From Euphorbia lathyris (lineage: Eukaryota > Streptophyta > Magnoliopsida > Malpighiales > Euphorbiaceae), in contig NC_088912.1 in NCBI RefSeq assembly GCF_963576675.1, forward strand, positions 12,485,001 through 12,549,000: a stretch of 64,000 nucleotides of DNA, in the 5' to 3' direction. Position 1 is the stretch's first letter; each line of letters starts with the position of its first letter. The translations under genes and the position numbers were made by a program. The notes below the pieces were generated by a model. That model was not told where the DNA came from, made no database searches, and saw nothing but the letters and a program-made list of their open reading frames with translations. Positions 21,345 through 31,331 of the stretch are shown piece by piece.

Positions 21345-21757
21345 GCAGATTGTTGAGAGAGAAAGGGAGAATGATCTCTATGGCTACCCTGGCTAAGATT
21401 GCAGATGTGGCCGGCGGTGACAAACATAAAGGAAGGGGTGTTTCCTCCCGTTGTTATGATTGATCGCCGACAACTTTCTGCAATCTTAGCCACCAGAGTA
21501 GTCTTTTATTTCGCCAAACTGGCAACAGATGAGTGTTGTGCTCAATGCATATTATGGAGATTTTCGAGAGAGAAAGGGAGAATGATGTATATGGCTACTC
21601 TGGCTAAGATTGCAGATGTGGCCGGCGGTGACAAACATAAAGGAAGAGGTGTTCCCTCCGATTGTTATGGTTGATCGACGGCCACTTTGTGCAATCTTAG
21701 CCACCAGAGTAGTCTTTTATTTCGCCAAACTTACAACAGATCTGAGCAACACCGTTT
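21345..21757. repeat. Two tandem ~206-bp units, each a hairpin
   Basis: Unit 1 starts near 21345 and unit 2 near 21553. Within each unit the left arm GGCTAAGATTGCAGA is answered about 80 bp later by TCTGCAATCTTAGCC or TGTGCAATCTTAGCC. The flanking matches extend the stem to around 40 bp with mismatches (CTACYCTGG / CCAGAGTAG outside, GGCGG / CCGCC-like inside). Both units carry a MATLAKIADV-like reading, but no family is recognised. Copy B is 37801-38215; copy C keeps only the last arm near 63200-63300. Confidence 0.8.
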
Positions 21758-22312
21758 TTAACAATCAAATATGGATCCAATACAAACAATTACAAATCTG
21801 ATGTTTATTTTCAATTAATTTGTAAGTTGTAGTTTGTTTGACTGCACTCTAATGTTTATAAATGTAAATTTTCTCGTACTGAGTGAACAAAATCAACAGT
21901 TATTTTCTTCTTCATGATTCACACAAAATGAATTGGCAGATTTTATGATCCATTTGAATAGATGTGTGAGTTGTAGTTGGTTTGATTGCATTCTGATATG
22001 TTTGGTTCATAGAATGCTTTTGTGTATGGATACATTAGGATTCTACTTCTTACTTTTTTCGTGTTTCATTTGTAGATGAGGTCCCAATTGGAATAGATTT
22101 TTTCTTAATCTTAGCGATCAGAGTAGTCTTTCTTGTTGTAGTTTGTTTGAGTGCAATCCCATGTTTATAAATATTTAGATCTGCAGATGACGAGGAAAGA
22201 GTACTGAATACAGTATGAATTGACTTCTTCTTCTTTCCATTTCTTATTTGCATATGATGTCACAATTTTAATAGATTTTTTTTTATTCTTCCTTTCTTAA
22301 ATGATAGATCTG
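21758..22312. other. Right end of the composite block
   Basis: There is no gene. Near 22105 it contains a third decayed arm (AATCTTAGCGATCAGAGTAG) of the hairpin repeat. Counterparts are 38216-38782 and 63310-63882. Confidence 0.4.
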
Positions 22313-22924
22313 CAGAAGGGAGGACGCCCCGCGTGTCTGCCATTTTGCCCATTCCGTTGATAATTTCTCTTACGCATGGACTGATTTCAGAGATGTTGAC
22401 TCAACCACGCTCCGCGTAGACCGGAGTACGCCCCGTGTGGTTAAGTTTCTGGAACGTAATATTGCCTGGTTTCTCCTTCACACTCCGCGTATACCTGGGG
22501 ATGCCCCGCGTGCGTGAGCTCGTGGGACGAATATCTCTATTTCACACCTTGCACGCCCCGCGTGTTATACTATACGCTCTGCGTGGTAGTTGTTGACTGT
22601 GTGGGAACGCGTGGGTTGACTATCGTAACTTAGAGGGAATTGCTTTACGCCCCACGTGTAGCATTCCACACCCCGTGTACCTGCTGATTAATCAATTGTT
22701 TATTCTTTAACCCGTACCTGCAAAATACGACTTACGAGAACCGAATTAGCTTGATATTTTATTTTTCTGAATTTAATCAAAAGTAAAGGAATTTTACTAA
22801 ACACACAAAATTTATTTTTATTTTATTATTTATTTAAAACCACACTATTTTTGTAATTAAACTTAATTATTTAGCTCGAAATTAAACTGTCACGCTAAAA
22901 GATATGGACAAAACGTCCCTATCA
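22313..22924 (-). mobile_element. Athila LTR fragment with five doublet sites
   Basis: This is the 5' part (minus orientation) of an LTR related to 13060-14862. It ends in the LTR terminus CCCTATCA at 22924. It holds a half doublet at 22324, then 22407/22428, 22480/22501, 22553/22574 and 22647/22668, each 21 bp within the pair and 73, 73, 94 bp between pairs. The break with the composite block falls between the two members of the first doublet. The beginning of the same fragment is at 63883-64000 in copy C. Spacers are clearly diverged from the other LTR. Confidence 0.82.
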
Positions 22925-23163
22925 CATAACCCTAGTCGCGGTGCGAGAATAAAATTTTCCTATATCTAACACTAAAAATCTCAATTGAGATTTCTGAATC
23001 TCTATAGAGATAACTGAACTTTTCATAAACACTTAACAAAACTTCAAAAACATGACTAGATTTGTTTTTTTTTTGTTTTTTTAATAACAAAACTTATTTG
23101 TACACAAAACAAGAAATAAAAATAAATTACAAAATAGCTAAAAAAAACTTAAAGTAAAATAAA
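22925..23163. other. 3' internal non-coding part of Athila remnant
   Basis: AT-rich, with no gene. It lies between the LTR terminus and the integrase fragment as expected for Athila 3' internal sequence. A T-rich run lies at 23069-23084. Confidence 0.35.
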
Positions 23164-23557
23164 GGCCTAAATCATACGCAGTCCCCTGAACTTGTCACTT
23201 TTAGTCATTTTGCCCCCTGAACTTACGGGACGACCTATTTGCCCTTTAACTATTTAAAAGTGGTATTAACAACCCCTATTTTCATTATAACGGAAACAAT
23301 TATGACATTTTTCATTGCAAGCACTAAGGTCATAATAAAAAGAGTTGTGCACTACTAAAATAAGCTGCAAATCAGGTTAGTATAGACAATACACAAGTTC
23401 TCTTGTAAAAATTGCATATATGGTTATGCAGTACTAAACCAAGTTTCATTTTGTTTCCGTTATAATGAAAATACGGGATTGCTAATACCACTTTTAAATA
23501 GTTGATGGGGCAAATAGGTTGTCCCGTAAGTTCAGGGGGCTGCATATGGTTTAGGCC
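23164..23557. mobile_element. Mutator-like MITE with 9-bp target duplication
   Basis: The ends are GGCCTAAATCATACGCAG on the left and, reverse-complemented on the right, GGCCTAAACCATATGCAG. The inverted arms continue for over 100 bp through CCCCTGAACTTACGGGAC and AAAAGTGGTATTA. The left arm contains a duplicated piece of about 31 bp that the right lacks. Flanks are TAAAATAAA at 23155-23163 and TAAAATAAA at 23558-23566, a perfect 9-bp duplication typical of Mutator-like elements. It has no ORF and is inserted in Athila sequence. Confidence 0.85.
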
Positions 23558-23632
23558 TAAAATAAAATAAAAATAATGAACAAAAAGAAATTAAGAAAAA
23601 CGACAAATTAAAAATATAAAAGTTAAACTAAA

Positions 23633-23990
23633 TTAATCTTCATAAAATTCGTCCACAAATTCAATTGCTTCAATTTGAGCACCTTCATAATAAATTTTGC
23701 ATCCATTAACGTTAACTTTAAATCGATCACATTTGGAATTTTCTAATTCTAAAGCTCCAAAATCAAACTTATTAACCACATACGGTCCAGTACATCTAGA
23801 CTTAAACTTACATGGAAATAATCTTAATCGGGAATTAAAAACCAAAACTTTATCCCCAACATTAAAGCTTTTAACCTTAATTTTGGCATCATGCCATTTT
23901 TTCACTTTTTCCTTATATACTCTTGCATTTTCCTTATATGCCCTTGCATTTTCCTTATATGCCAATCGATTGGATGAGTCATTTCAAAAC
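23633..23990 (-). pseudogene. Athila pol: integrase C-terminal fragment
   Basis: The open minus-strand frame at 23965-23633 (110 codons) contains ARVYKEKVKKWHDAKIKVKS, GDKVLVFNSRLRLFP, KFKSRCTGPYVV and ELEN...FKVN. This is the integrase C-terminus of Athila elements, with the KKWHD and [25 protein letters not shown] blocks. The N-terminal part holds a seven-residue tandem duplication (YKENARA). Upstream integrase core sequence is missing. Together with the LTR fragment at 22313-22924 it forms an Athila 3' half on the minus strand. Confidence 0.86.
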
Positions 23991-24795
23991 GTGTTAATGG
24001 ACCTTTGATATTCCTAAGCTTTCTTTTAACTATAGTCCTCCAGTATAAATTTAGAGCAGATTACTAAACGTCCTCAACACTAACAAAATTTCTCTCTGTT
24101 CTAATACAATATAATCTCTGTTTCAAGCGAAGAACATCCTCATCCCAGAGCAATCTAGGTAATCATTCCTTATCCATATGTTTTTTAATTTATGTTTTTA
24201 CTCTTTGCAATATATTTACTACTGAATCCTCATACAATGTTATGTTTCAACCCCCAAAATAGATCTCTAGCCATGCCTGCTGTTAGGGTTCTGCTAGATA
24301 GATTTTTAACTCAAACACTAGAAACACTTCAGTTACCAAATTTTGTTTCCGGTACAGAAACCAAATTTCATAACGGTTGTCTCTTTCATGTACAAGATAG
24401 TAGACACTGAGCTTGCCTGCTATCATACTGTCGTAAGCGATCCATCAGCATCCAACTAAAGCCCTTTGGGATGCTTGTAAGAAAGCAATGGACTTTCTTA
24501 AGGCAGAGTACAATTGATCTATGAAGACTACAACCACATTGAACTAGAGAGGGTTGATAACATTAATGATGCAGTGTTTGCAATGCAAATTGAAGACATG
24601 ATAGATTTGGAAGCAAATAAATTTTTTCTAAGTTTGTAATTAGGAAAAACAAAGTTTTCCTTAGTCTGGTCGACCAAATCCACAGTGCTTCAAAGGATTT
24701 AATTGAATAGATATGTACTAGGTCGTTTCCCCTTTTCCTTGTTTTTCTGTTTAGTAATAGGTTGTTTGGTGTATGTGTTTACCATATTTACGATT
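23991..24795 (+). other. Possible host-gene piece of unknown family
   Basis: Positions 24060-24170 look like a plant 5' leader followed by a donor-like AGGTAATC (24158-24165). A 72-codon frame at 24192-24410 includes MPAVRVLLDRFLTQTLETLQ. Later readings in shifting frames include IYEDYNHIELERVDNINDAV and ALWDACKKAMDFLKAEYN-like stretches. I cannot assign a family. The young LTR element inserts directly after it. Confidence 0.25.
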
Positions 24796-24800
24796 AATAT

Positions 24801-25610
24801 TGATAACTAGTGGAGAATTTCCGATTGTCTTCCGTCCCTGTGGGGGCGTCGTTGGGTTCGACGGGGGGAAGCTCCGATGCCAAAGTCAGTAAGGAAGAAC
24901 AAGAGAGCAAACTGAATTGACAAAGGGTAAGTAAAAGTGTACCTTGATAGCCTGATGTATAGGCTATATATATAGTCATGAAGTTGTAACTTGCAGTAAC
25001 TAGAAGGTCTCCATTAATGCTCCATTAATGGCGGTTACTGGTTACCTTTAAGCTGGCGGTTACTGGTTACTTTTAACCTGGCGGTTAGCTAATTGATAGC
25101 TCATTAATGGTCTTTATGGCCGAGTCGGCGGTTAGCCGTTACTGTGATGAATCAGGTGAAAGAGGAGATTCGCCTCATAGGTTCGCCAGCGGATCTTACT
25201 GAGCTGAACCGTGGAGATCCGTCATCCGGTTCTTCTTGCGGCGTTCTCAAGGTGAATATCCCTTTTGGTCCTTGGGATAATATTCTGTCAGTAAGATGAA
25301 TATCCCTTTTCGTATTCTTTGATCCGTCAAGGCGTATGTACGCTCTCCTTGAGAGCTATGGCGGGTCTCCGCTACTCGCTCTCATCGGGCGTATCTCGTT
25401 ATGGCGTATCTCGCCATGGTCCACGTGGCGTGGCATAATGCTAGAGACTCCTTCCTTTTCCTCATTATTTGCATATTCTCCCCTGCATTAATTATCATTA
25501 ATTCCACATTAATCATGTATAAATATCTCTTTTAGAAGGAATAATGGTTTGCCATTATTTCTATTAATTTTCCCTTATTCCTTATTCAAGAATAATTTGG
25601 GTTGTTATCA
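24801..25610 (-). repeat. 3' LTR of the gypsy element (810 bp)
   Basis: This is nearly identical to 30532-31326. By eye I count three substitutions (G/A near 24848, T/C near 25072, G/A near 25600) and one 15-bp segment that the other LTR lacks, near 25392. It contains a tandem GGCGGTTACTGGTTACC unit near 25030-25085. Confidence 0.93.
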
Positions 25611-25625
25611 GAAGCCCCCCCTAAA
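25611..25625 (-). promoter_or_regulatory. Polypurine tract
   Basis: The minus strand reads TTTAGGGGGGGCTTC directly before the LTR's TGATAAC. This is the normal position of the plus-strand primer and shows that the left LTR is the 3' LTR. Confidence 0.8.
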
Positions 25626-27055
25626 GTTATAAAAAGCTCTTTAGGGCTGTCTAAATGGTGTTTTATTTTTCTATCTTGGAGGAAAGTGGACCCGCCCTAG
25701 ATGGGGGATCATATATGGAAATGATGTGCCTTTTGGGGCTTCCTTATGCGGGATCTTATGAACAAGATCCGCCCTATGTGGGATCATATATGGATATGAT
25801 ACGCTTTTAAGGGATTTTGCTTCTTCGTGGATAGGTGGCCAACCGTATCCATTGTTAGCCTCTAGGGGCTTCTTGAGAGTTATATTTCCTTTAGAAAGGA
25901 ATAACCTGCCCTTTATGGGACCATTTGTTCCTACCCCATAGGATTATGATTCGCCTTTAGGGACTTATTTTCTTCAGTTCTGCCATATTGAGGAGAATGA
26001 CCTGCCCTTAGGGATCAGTAAGAATGATCAGCCATTTAGGGACTTTTGTGCATTTTGTGGAGGCGAGACTTTGTTGTTTGGATAAAGATGAGGCTTCATT
26101 GTTTGGATGAAGACGAGGCTTCATTGATTGGATGAAGACGAGGGTTCATTGATTGGATGAAGACGAGGCTTCATTGTTTGGAGATGAAGACGAGGCTTAA
26201 TTACTTGAAGATGAAGACGAGGCTTCATTATTTGGAGATGAAGACGAGGCTTCATTATTTGGAGATGAAGACGAGGCTCCATTATTTGGAGATGAAGACG
26301 AGGCTTCATTACTTGGAGATGAAGACGAGGCTTCATTAGTTGGATGTACCCTTTGCTTTCCAGAACTATTTTTACTAATGCATTATATCTTTTAGCAAGT
26401 AATTTTCTAGAATCTGGTTTAGGATTTCTCCGATTGTTTAGGGTAGGTGGCCAGCCGTACCGCAATGTGTGAACCTTTGTGAAGGTTTAGAAGCTGTTCT
26501 ATTCCTTCTAGAGGAAGTAAAGCTGCCTAGGGGATCAACTTGCTACCTATCTTTGAGGTGAAGCGATCCGCCCGTAGGACTTGTGAACCCTTCTTTGGGA
26601 AGGGAGTGAGAGAGTGTAAAGTCTTTGCGTCCAAGGAATGTTTTAACTCTTTCTCGAATGGTGATCATCTAAAGATGGATCCGCCCATGAGAATGTTCTC
26701 CTATCTTTGAGGAGAAAGTTGAGGGTGTAATGATCTCATGTTTGAGACGATTTTAACCCACTTTTGATGGTGGTCAATCCTTTTCCTGTCTTTGAGGAGA
26801 GAGTTGAGCTCATTTGAAAGCTCCTGAGGGTCTGTGCTTCTTATCTTTGTGGAAAGGGGATCCGCCCGAAATGGGATCAATTGTCCTATCTTTGAGGTAA
26901 TTGATCCGCCTGTGGAACTTTTCATTCGCCAGGCACTGGGCGTATATCAGCACTAAAAGCTAGGCAAATGAATATAAGAAGTATGGCGAGAAAGAATAAA
27001 TTATAAAATGTAAGATACTATAACAGTTAATGCACATATAAGAATATGTAAAAAT
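25626..27055 (-). other. 3' non-coding part of the gypsy element
   Basis: It has no coding match. The motif GATCCGCC (minus GGCGGATC) recurs many times, for example near 25768, 26570, 26671, 26868 and 26902. The phrase TATCTTTGAGG also recurs. It holds the 24-27 bp minisatellite at 26083-26345. Integrase would be expected here but is absent. Confidence 0.6.
26083..26345. repeat. Minisatellite, about ten 24-27-bp units
   Basis: The unit is GATGAAGACGAGGCTTCATT plus a variable TTGGA-type end. The first four units are 24-25 bp; the last six are 27 bp through an added GA. In the 27-bp part all frames stay open on both strands, giving MKTRLHYLE repeats on plus and MKPRLHLQI repeats on minus, which is a by-product of the unit length. 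Units are nearly identical, suggesting recent expansion. Confidence 0.9.
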
Positions 27056-27059
27056 ACTG

Positions 27060-28205
27060 ATTTTTAGGCCCATGGTTCCGCCTTTTCCGAGCAACTAGAA
27101 CCGCATCCTCAATGATGTTTAACTTATGAGTAATCACATCTGGGCTTACTCCTGTGGGGATCTCATTCTCCTATGTAAATATGTTTTCAGATTCAATGAG
27201 AACTTTTTTAACATCCTCTTTGATCTCAAGTTTTAATCTTTTGGCGATCCGCACCCACTTTCCATCAGCAATAAGGAGCGTTTCTGTGTCGCCCAAAGCT
27301 GTAGTGACAAGTTAATATTTCTCACCTTCGTCCTCTTTGGATTGTGGGCGGATTGATAGTGAGATCGAGTATAAGTCTCTTTAGCCACCTTTTGGTTCCC
27401 GCTAATCATTACTCCTCCTTTGCTGGTGGGAATGTACATTGTTAGACGACGGATGGAAATTAGGGCTGCAACCTCTGGCCCTTGGTCTGGATAGTGTGAC
27501 CCGTCACTCCACTGATGTCAACAATGGTTGTTTCTATTTGGATCGGATCAACCTTTAGTTTGGCGAATGCACCTTTGGTGATGACATTGCGAGAACTGCC
27601 CGTGTCTTTACTCGCTTTATTTGATCTCCCATCCTTGAATCTCCATTGTTACTACCAATGTATCTGCATGTGGAGAGATTACTGGACCTGTTTCTGCAAA
27701 AGGAGAAATGGAGGGATGTTTTATCCAGAGCGGATATTTTTGCCTTTTCCACGGGTGGCTGATACACTAGTCCATCTGCTATGACATTAATGACACTTTT
27801 GAATTTGTTTTTGGGATCTGTCTTGTGCTTGTCATCTTGTTATTTGTTATTCTGGACAAAGCTATCTAGTTTGCCAGCTCCCAGCAAGCTTTAGTGTGGT
27901 GGCCAACCTGTAGTACGCTTTGGCGTTTCTTCCAACGGTTACAAGCTCCCCTCCTTTGGGTTCAGGATATGTAATGTCCCGTTTATATTGACTCTTCTCC
28001 TTTATATTGTGGAAAGTTGGAAGCTTTAAACATTCTGTCCACCTCGTACCTCAAGATCCGTGCTGTGAATGGCGAATTCATGTTAACTTGATGGCGTACC
28101 TTTCTGCATTGTTCTCTTGTCTATATAGAGCGACATTCACTCGCCTTTCAATCTCATCATTCATGTGTTCAATGTTGAATCATGATGGTGAAGCCGGTTC
28201 TTGAT
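27060..28205 (-). pseudogene. Gypsy gag, protease and start of RT (broken)
   Basis: On the minus strand from 28205: NDEIERRVNVALYRQ, FTARILRYEVDRMFKASNF (gag start block), a GHHTKACWEL zinc-knuckle half near 27880, then INVIADGLVYQPPVEKAKI. Next comes the protease-like VITKGAFAKLKVDPIQIE and the segment MYIPTSKGGVMISGNQKVAK. It ends with TGVSPDVITHKLNIIED and ARKRRNHGPKNQ, the lead-in to RT. Blocks are in normal gypsy order with several frameshifts and stops. After 27060 the RT fingers and palm do not follow. Confidence 0.82.
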
Positions 28206-28224
28206 CTTGATCTCGATCATGTTG

Positions 28225-28800
28225 AGGTTATGCTTGGAGATATGGTTTAACGCGGATGGATGTTGTCACAACCGTGGGAGCCATTTTATCTAACTTCTGA
28301 TATCTTGTCTCCGCATCCTTCAACATTTTGCTAACATAATAGATGGAGAACTGCTGACCTTCTTCTTCTTAAATAACCATGGTGCACATATCTTTATCCA
28401 TGACAGATTGATACAAATGCAGGTCTCCCCTTCAGATTGGTCTGCTCATCAAGGGTGGTTCTGTTAGGAATTGTTTTATACCTTGATATGCTTGTTGACA
28501 ATCTTTCTAGTATGATGATCCGCCCGTTCAACCTCTGAATCTTTCTCACCCATTGTGGGGTTTTCATTTAGGCGCTCTTTTCACCTTTTTCCTCGCATGG
28601 CTTTTATTTAGGCGCTCTTTTCACCTTTTTCCTCGCAAGGTTTTTATTTAGGCGCTCTTTTCACCTTTTTCCTCGCAAGGTTTTTATTTTATCTGGATTT
28701 GCTCTAACTCCTTTTTGGCCAATGACATAGTCAAGGAATTTTTCTGAAGTGACTCTGCATATACACTTCTTTGGATTGAGCTTTGTTTTTCATATCAGTG
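28225..28800 (-). pseudogene. Displaced gypsy RT C-terminus and RNase H
   Basis: On the minus strand: KLNPKKCICRVTSEKFLDYV then GVRANPDKIK (end of RT palm and thumb). A 3 x 40-bp tandem repeat follows, then CQQAYQGIKQFLTEPPLMS, DLHLYQSVMDKD, QQFSIYYVSKMLKDAETRY and IRVKPYLQA (RNase H). These normally lie downstream of gag, protease and the RT core. Here they lie upstream of gag, same strand, with the join near 28205-28225. Confidence 0.85.
28561..28680. repeat. Three tandem 40-bp units inside the RT fragment
   Basis: Units start at 28561, 28601 and 28641, each containing ATTTAGGCGCTCTTTTCACC and a CCTCGCAWGG end. The second and third are almost identical. Forty bases is not a multiple of three, so the expansion breaks the reading frame between the thumb block and RNase H. 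Confidence 0.92.
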
Positions 28801-30530
28801 TTTGCACTGGTTGTAATATTGGCAACTCCCCTGTACCTGTGGGTTAGCACTGAAAGAACTCTAGAAGTGGGGCATACTATGTCCATTATTAAAAGATTGT
28901 GGTAAGTCATAAAAGCTATATTCACTTACCTTGGGGATCAATGGCTTGATCCATGGAACATACTTCATAGCAAAAGAATGTTTGCATTTGCCTTGTTGGC
29001 AAATATCATGTATGATGCAATTCTCTTTATGGAATTTTTAGTTCATCTTGGAATCAACTTAATAATTCCTTCACGTTGAATTCTTAATAAATAACCATAA
29101 TGAGAATTGTTTAAGAATAATGTCCTTTTGTATTTCAATGCGCATTAATATCCAAGATAGCATATTTATTTTAAACGTCATAAAAGTTATGACATTCTAT
29201 ATTGGGTAAGATATCTTACATAGTTGCTATTTACTTGCAATTAATATTGTGCATCCATACATTAATGGCATTCAGAGATCATTAAAGCCTCATTTGAATG
29301 AGGTGTAATTAAAGAAAGGTAAGTGATGATTTAATAATATAGTTATATATAAAATTACTCTTATATTATTTCATTTGTACGAATAAAATAAAAGAGAAAG
29401 GGTAATTTTGGAAGAAAAATACATGTACCATGATTCTCCTCCAATTTGGAGTGTAAGGAAAATTACTCAAAATCCACTCTCACCTACCTTCACATACAAT
29501 CCTCCAATTTTTAAGGAATTCTCATGTATATCTTAAGAATTTCGCATAAATTAATGTTCTGATCCGAAACCGACACTTGCACTATTTTACAGTTAGCTCA
29601 GGACATGAAAGTTTTGTTTATCCAATTTGGTAATTCATCAGCCCATAATGGCCTTAATAGTTAGGGACAATTACAGGATAATTACAAATAGAGTCAATAT
29701 TTTCAAGTCTCTTGTGTTGGTAACAGAAATTCTAACAATGTCAAATAAACAGTTTTTATATGAATAGACACATCCTTGTAAAAAAGGGAATGAAATAACT
29801 GTTTGACAAAACAATATTCAAAAATATGAATTTTTGATATTAAAAGTACTATATAGGAGAAAAGCCATATACAGATGGTGAATTGTACAAGGAAAAACCA
29901 AATATGATTTTTTTGTAATTTCTTCTAATAGTTATATGCATGTTCATCCAAAAGACCGATCAGATCTAAATCAATTGTAATTACATGAGCCCTTTTTATG
30001 ATATTTTAATATCAAATGACAAAATCACATTGAATGGATGATTTTTTTCTTTTGTAAATCCCAAGATTACGGGTCTTATACATGCGTTTGTACTAATTCA
30101 ATGATAATATCATATTACACTTGTCATGCATAAAAATATGAGGGCATAGTAAGCATGCAAGATTTAATGAAAGATTTGTGTCTATGACTTCATCTTTCAC
30201 AGTTTATTAGATTTATCATAATAACATGTAATGATATTCATAACACTTTATGAGAGTGAGGGATCTCAATTTTCTTTAATTAAAAATGGAATAAGAAAGG
30301 GGATGAAACTTATCCTTTTCATCATAAAATTCCAGATTCAATGTAGAAAACTCTTTCCCACCAATATATGGAGAACTGTATATTTGGATAGATTTGTTGT
30401 ACTGATTGAGCCAAAGTTTGAGATTGTGATTTCTATTCTGTTGACTCTATTGTTTTGTTCTTTGTGAAACTCTATACAATCAAGATTTTGTGATCTTCTG
30501 TTTGTTAGAGATCCACCTTCACCGCACCAA
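28801..30530 (-). other. Leader region of the scrambled gypsy element
   Basis: About 1.7 kb of AT-rich DNA lies between the displaced RT piece and the 5' LTR. No protein match is seen. It may be genuine 5' untranslated leader or foreign DNA picked up during rearrangement. Confidence 0.4.
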
Positions 30531-30531
30531 T

Positions 30532-31326
30532 TGATAACTAGTGGAGAATTTCCGATTGTCTTCCGTCCCTGTGGGGGCATCGTTGGGTTCGACGGGGGGA
30601 AGCTCCGATGCCAAAGTCAGTAAGGAAGAACAAGAGAGCAAACTGAATTGACAAAGGGTAAGTAAAAGTGTACCTTGATAGCCTGATGTATAGGCTATAT
30701 ATATAGTCATGAAGTTGTAACTTGCAGTAACTAGAAGGTCTCCATTAATGCTCCATTAATGGCGGTTACTGGTTACCTTTAAGCTGGCGGTTACTGGTTA
30801 CCTTTAACCTGGCGGTTAGCTAATTGATAGCTCATTAATGGTCTTTATGGCCGAGTCGGCGGTTAGCCGTTACTGTGATGAATCAGGTGAAAGAGGAGAT
30901 TCGCCTCATAGGTTCGCCAGCGGATCTTACTGAGCTGAACCGTGGAGATCCGTCATCCGGTTCTTCTTGCGGCGTTCTCAAGGTGAATATCCCTTTTGGT
31001 CCTTGGGATAATATTCTGTCAGTAAGATGAATATCCCTTTTCGTATTCTTTGATCCGTCAAGGCGTATGTACGCTCTCCTTGAGAGCTATGGCGGGTCTC
31101 CGCTACTCGCTCTCATCGGGCGTATCTCGCCATGGTCCACGTGGCGTGGCATAATGCTAGAGACTCCTTCCTTTTCCTCATTATTTGCATATTCTCCCCT
31201 GCATTAATTATCATTAATTCCACATTAATCATGTATAAATATCTCTTTTAGAAGGAATAATGGTTTGCCATTATTTCTATTAATTTTCCCTTATTCCTTA
31301 TTCAAGAATAATTTAGGTTGTTATCA
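30532..31326 (-). repeat. 5' LTR of the gypsy element (795 bp)
   Basis: This is the partner of 24801-25610. Next to its inner edge the minus strand reads TTGGTGCGGTGAAGGTGG, which begins with the TGG expected of a primer site. I cannot assign it to a particular tRNA. Confidence 0.93.
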
Positions 31327-31331
31327 AATAT

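Larger units (their letters stand above)
1..22312. repeat. Large direct duplication, copy A
   Basis: This whole stretch recurs at 42399-63882 in the same orientation. The offset is exactly 42398 up to about 7.7 kb, then drifts because of indels. By eye I saw two substitutions in the first 7.67 kb (positions 173 and 1479). Differences become frequent after position 7679. Copy A lacks about 129 bp that copy C has at 51038-51170, and it keeps about 940 bp (20717-21654) that copy C has lost. The left end is cut by the window. Confidence 0.97.
16545..22312 (+). repeat. Composite repeat block, copy A
   Basis: This block of about 5.7 kb recurs at 33098-38782 and 59027-63882. It starts at TTGCATTACAAC and ends at ATAGATCTG. 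Contents in order: a LINE tail, a 0.5-kb unknown piece, two MITE-like elements, a large LINE fragment (+), an unknown 0.3-kb GC-richer piece, AT-rich DNA, and a tandem hairpin repeat. No LTRs, terminal inverted repeats or Helitron ends were found at the limits. Right of copies A and C lies the Athila LTR fragment; right of copy B lies unrelated DNA. Confidence 0.9.
24801..31326 (-). mobile_element. Young Ty3/gypsy LTR element with scrambled interior
   Basis: The ends are TGATAAC...GTTATCA, flanked by the 5-bp duplication AATAT (24796-24800 and 31327-31331). The polypurine tract next to the left LTR (minus strand GGGGGGGCTTC, 25611-25621) sets the orientation as minus. On that strand the order is LTR, about 1.7 kb leader, RT C-terminus plus RNase H, then gag, protease and the RT N-terminus, then about 1.4 kb non-coding, PPT, LTR. 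RT/RNase H thus precedes gag, and the RT palm and integrase are missing. It would need proteins from a relative to move. Confidence 0.9.

Noticed and set aside
21240..21345. Telomere-like CCTAACCCTAACAC and CCCTAAAC words
   Set aside because: Only one or two irregular units occur, inside a CT-rich leader-like stretch; there is no array.
16545..22312. Composite block as a Helitron or LTR element
   Set aside because: The left edge lacks TC at an A/T junction, the right edge lacks a CTRR with hairpin, and there are no direct or inverted terminal repeats.
26157..26339. Plus-strand repeat protein MKTRLHYLE
   Set aside because: The 27-bp minisatellite gives open frames on both strands automatically. 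It lies in the non-coding 3' part of a retrotransposon.
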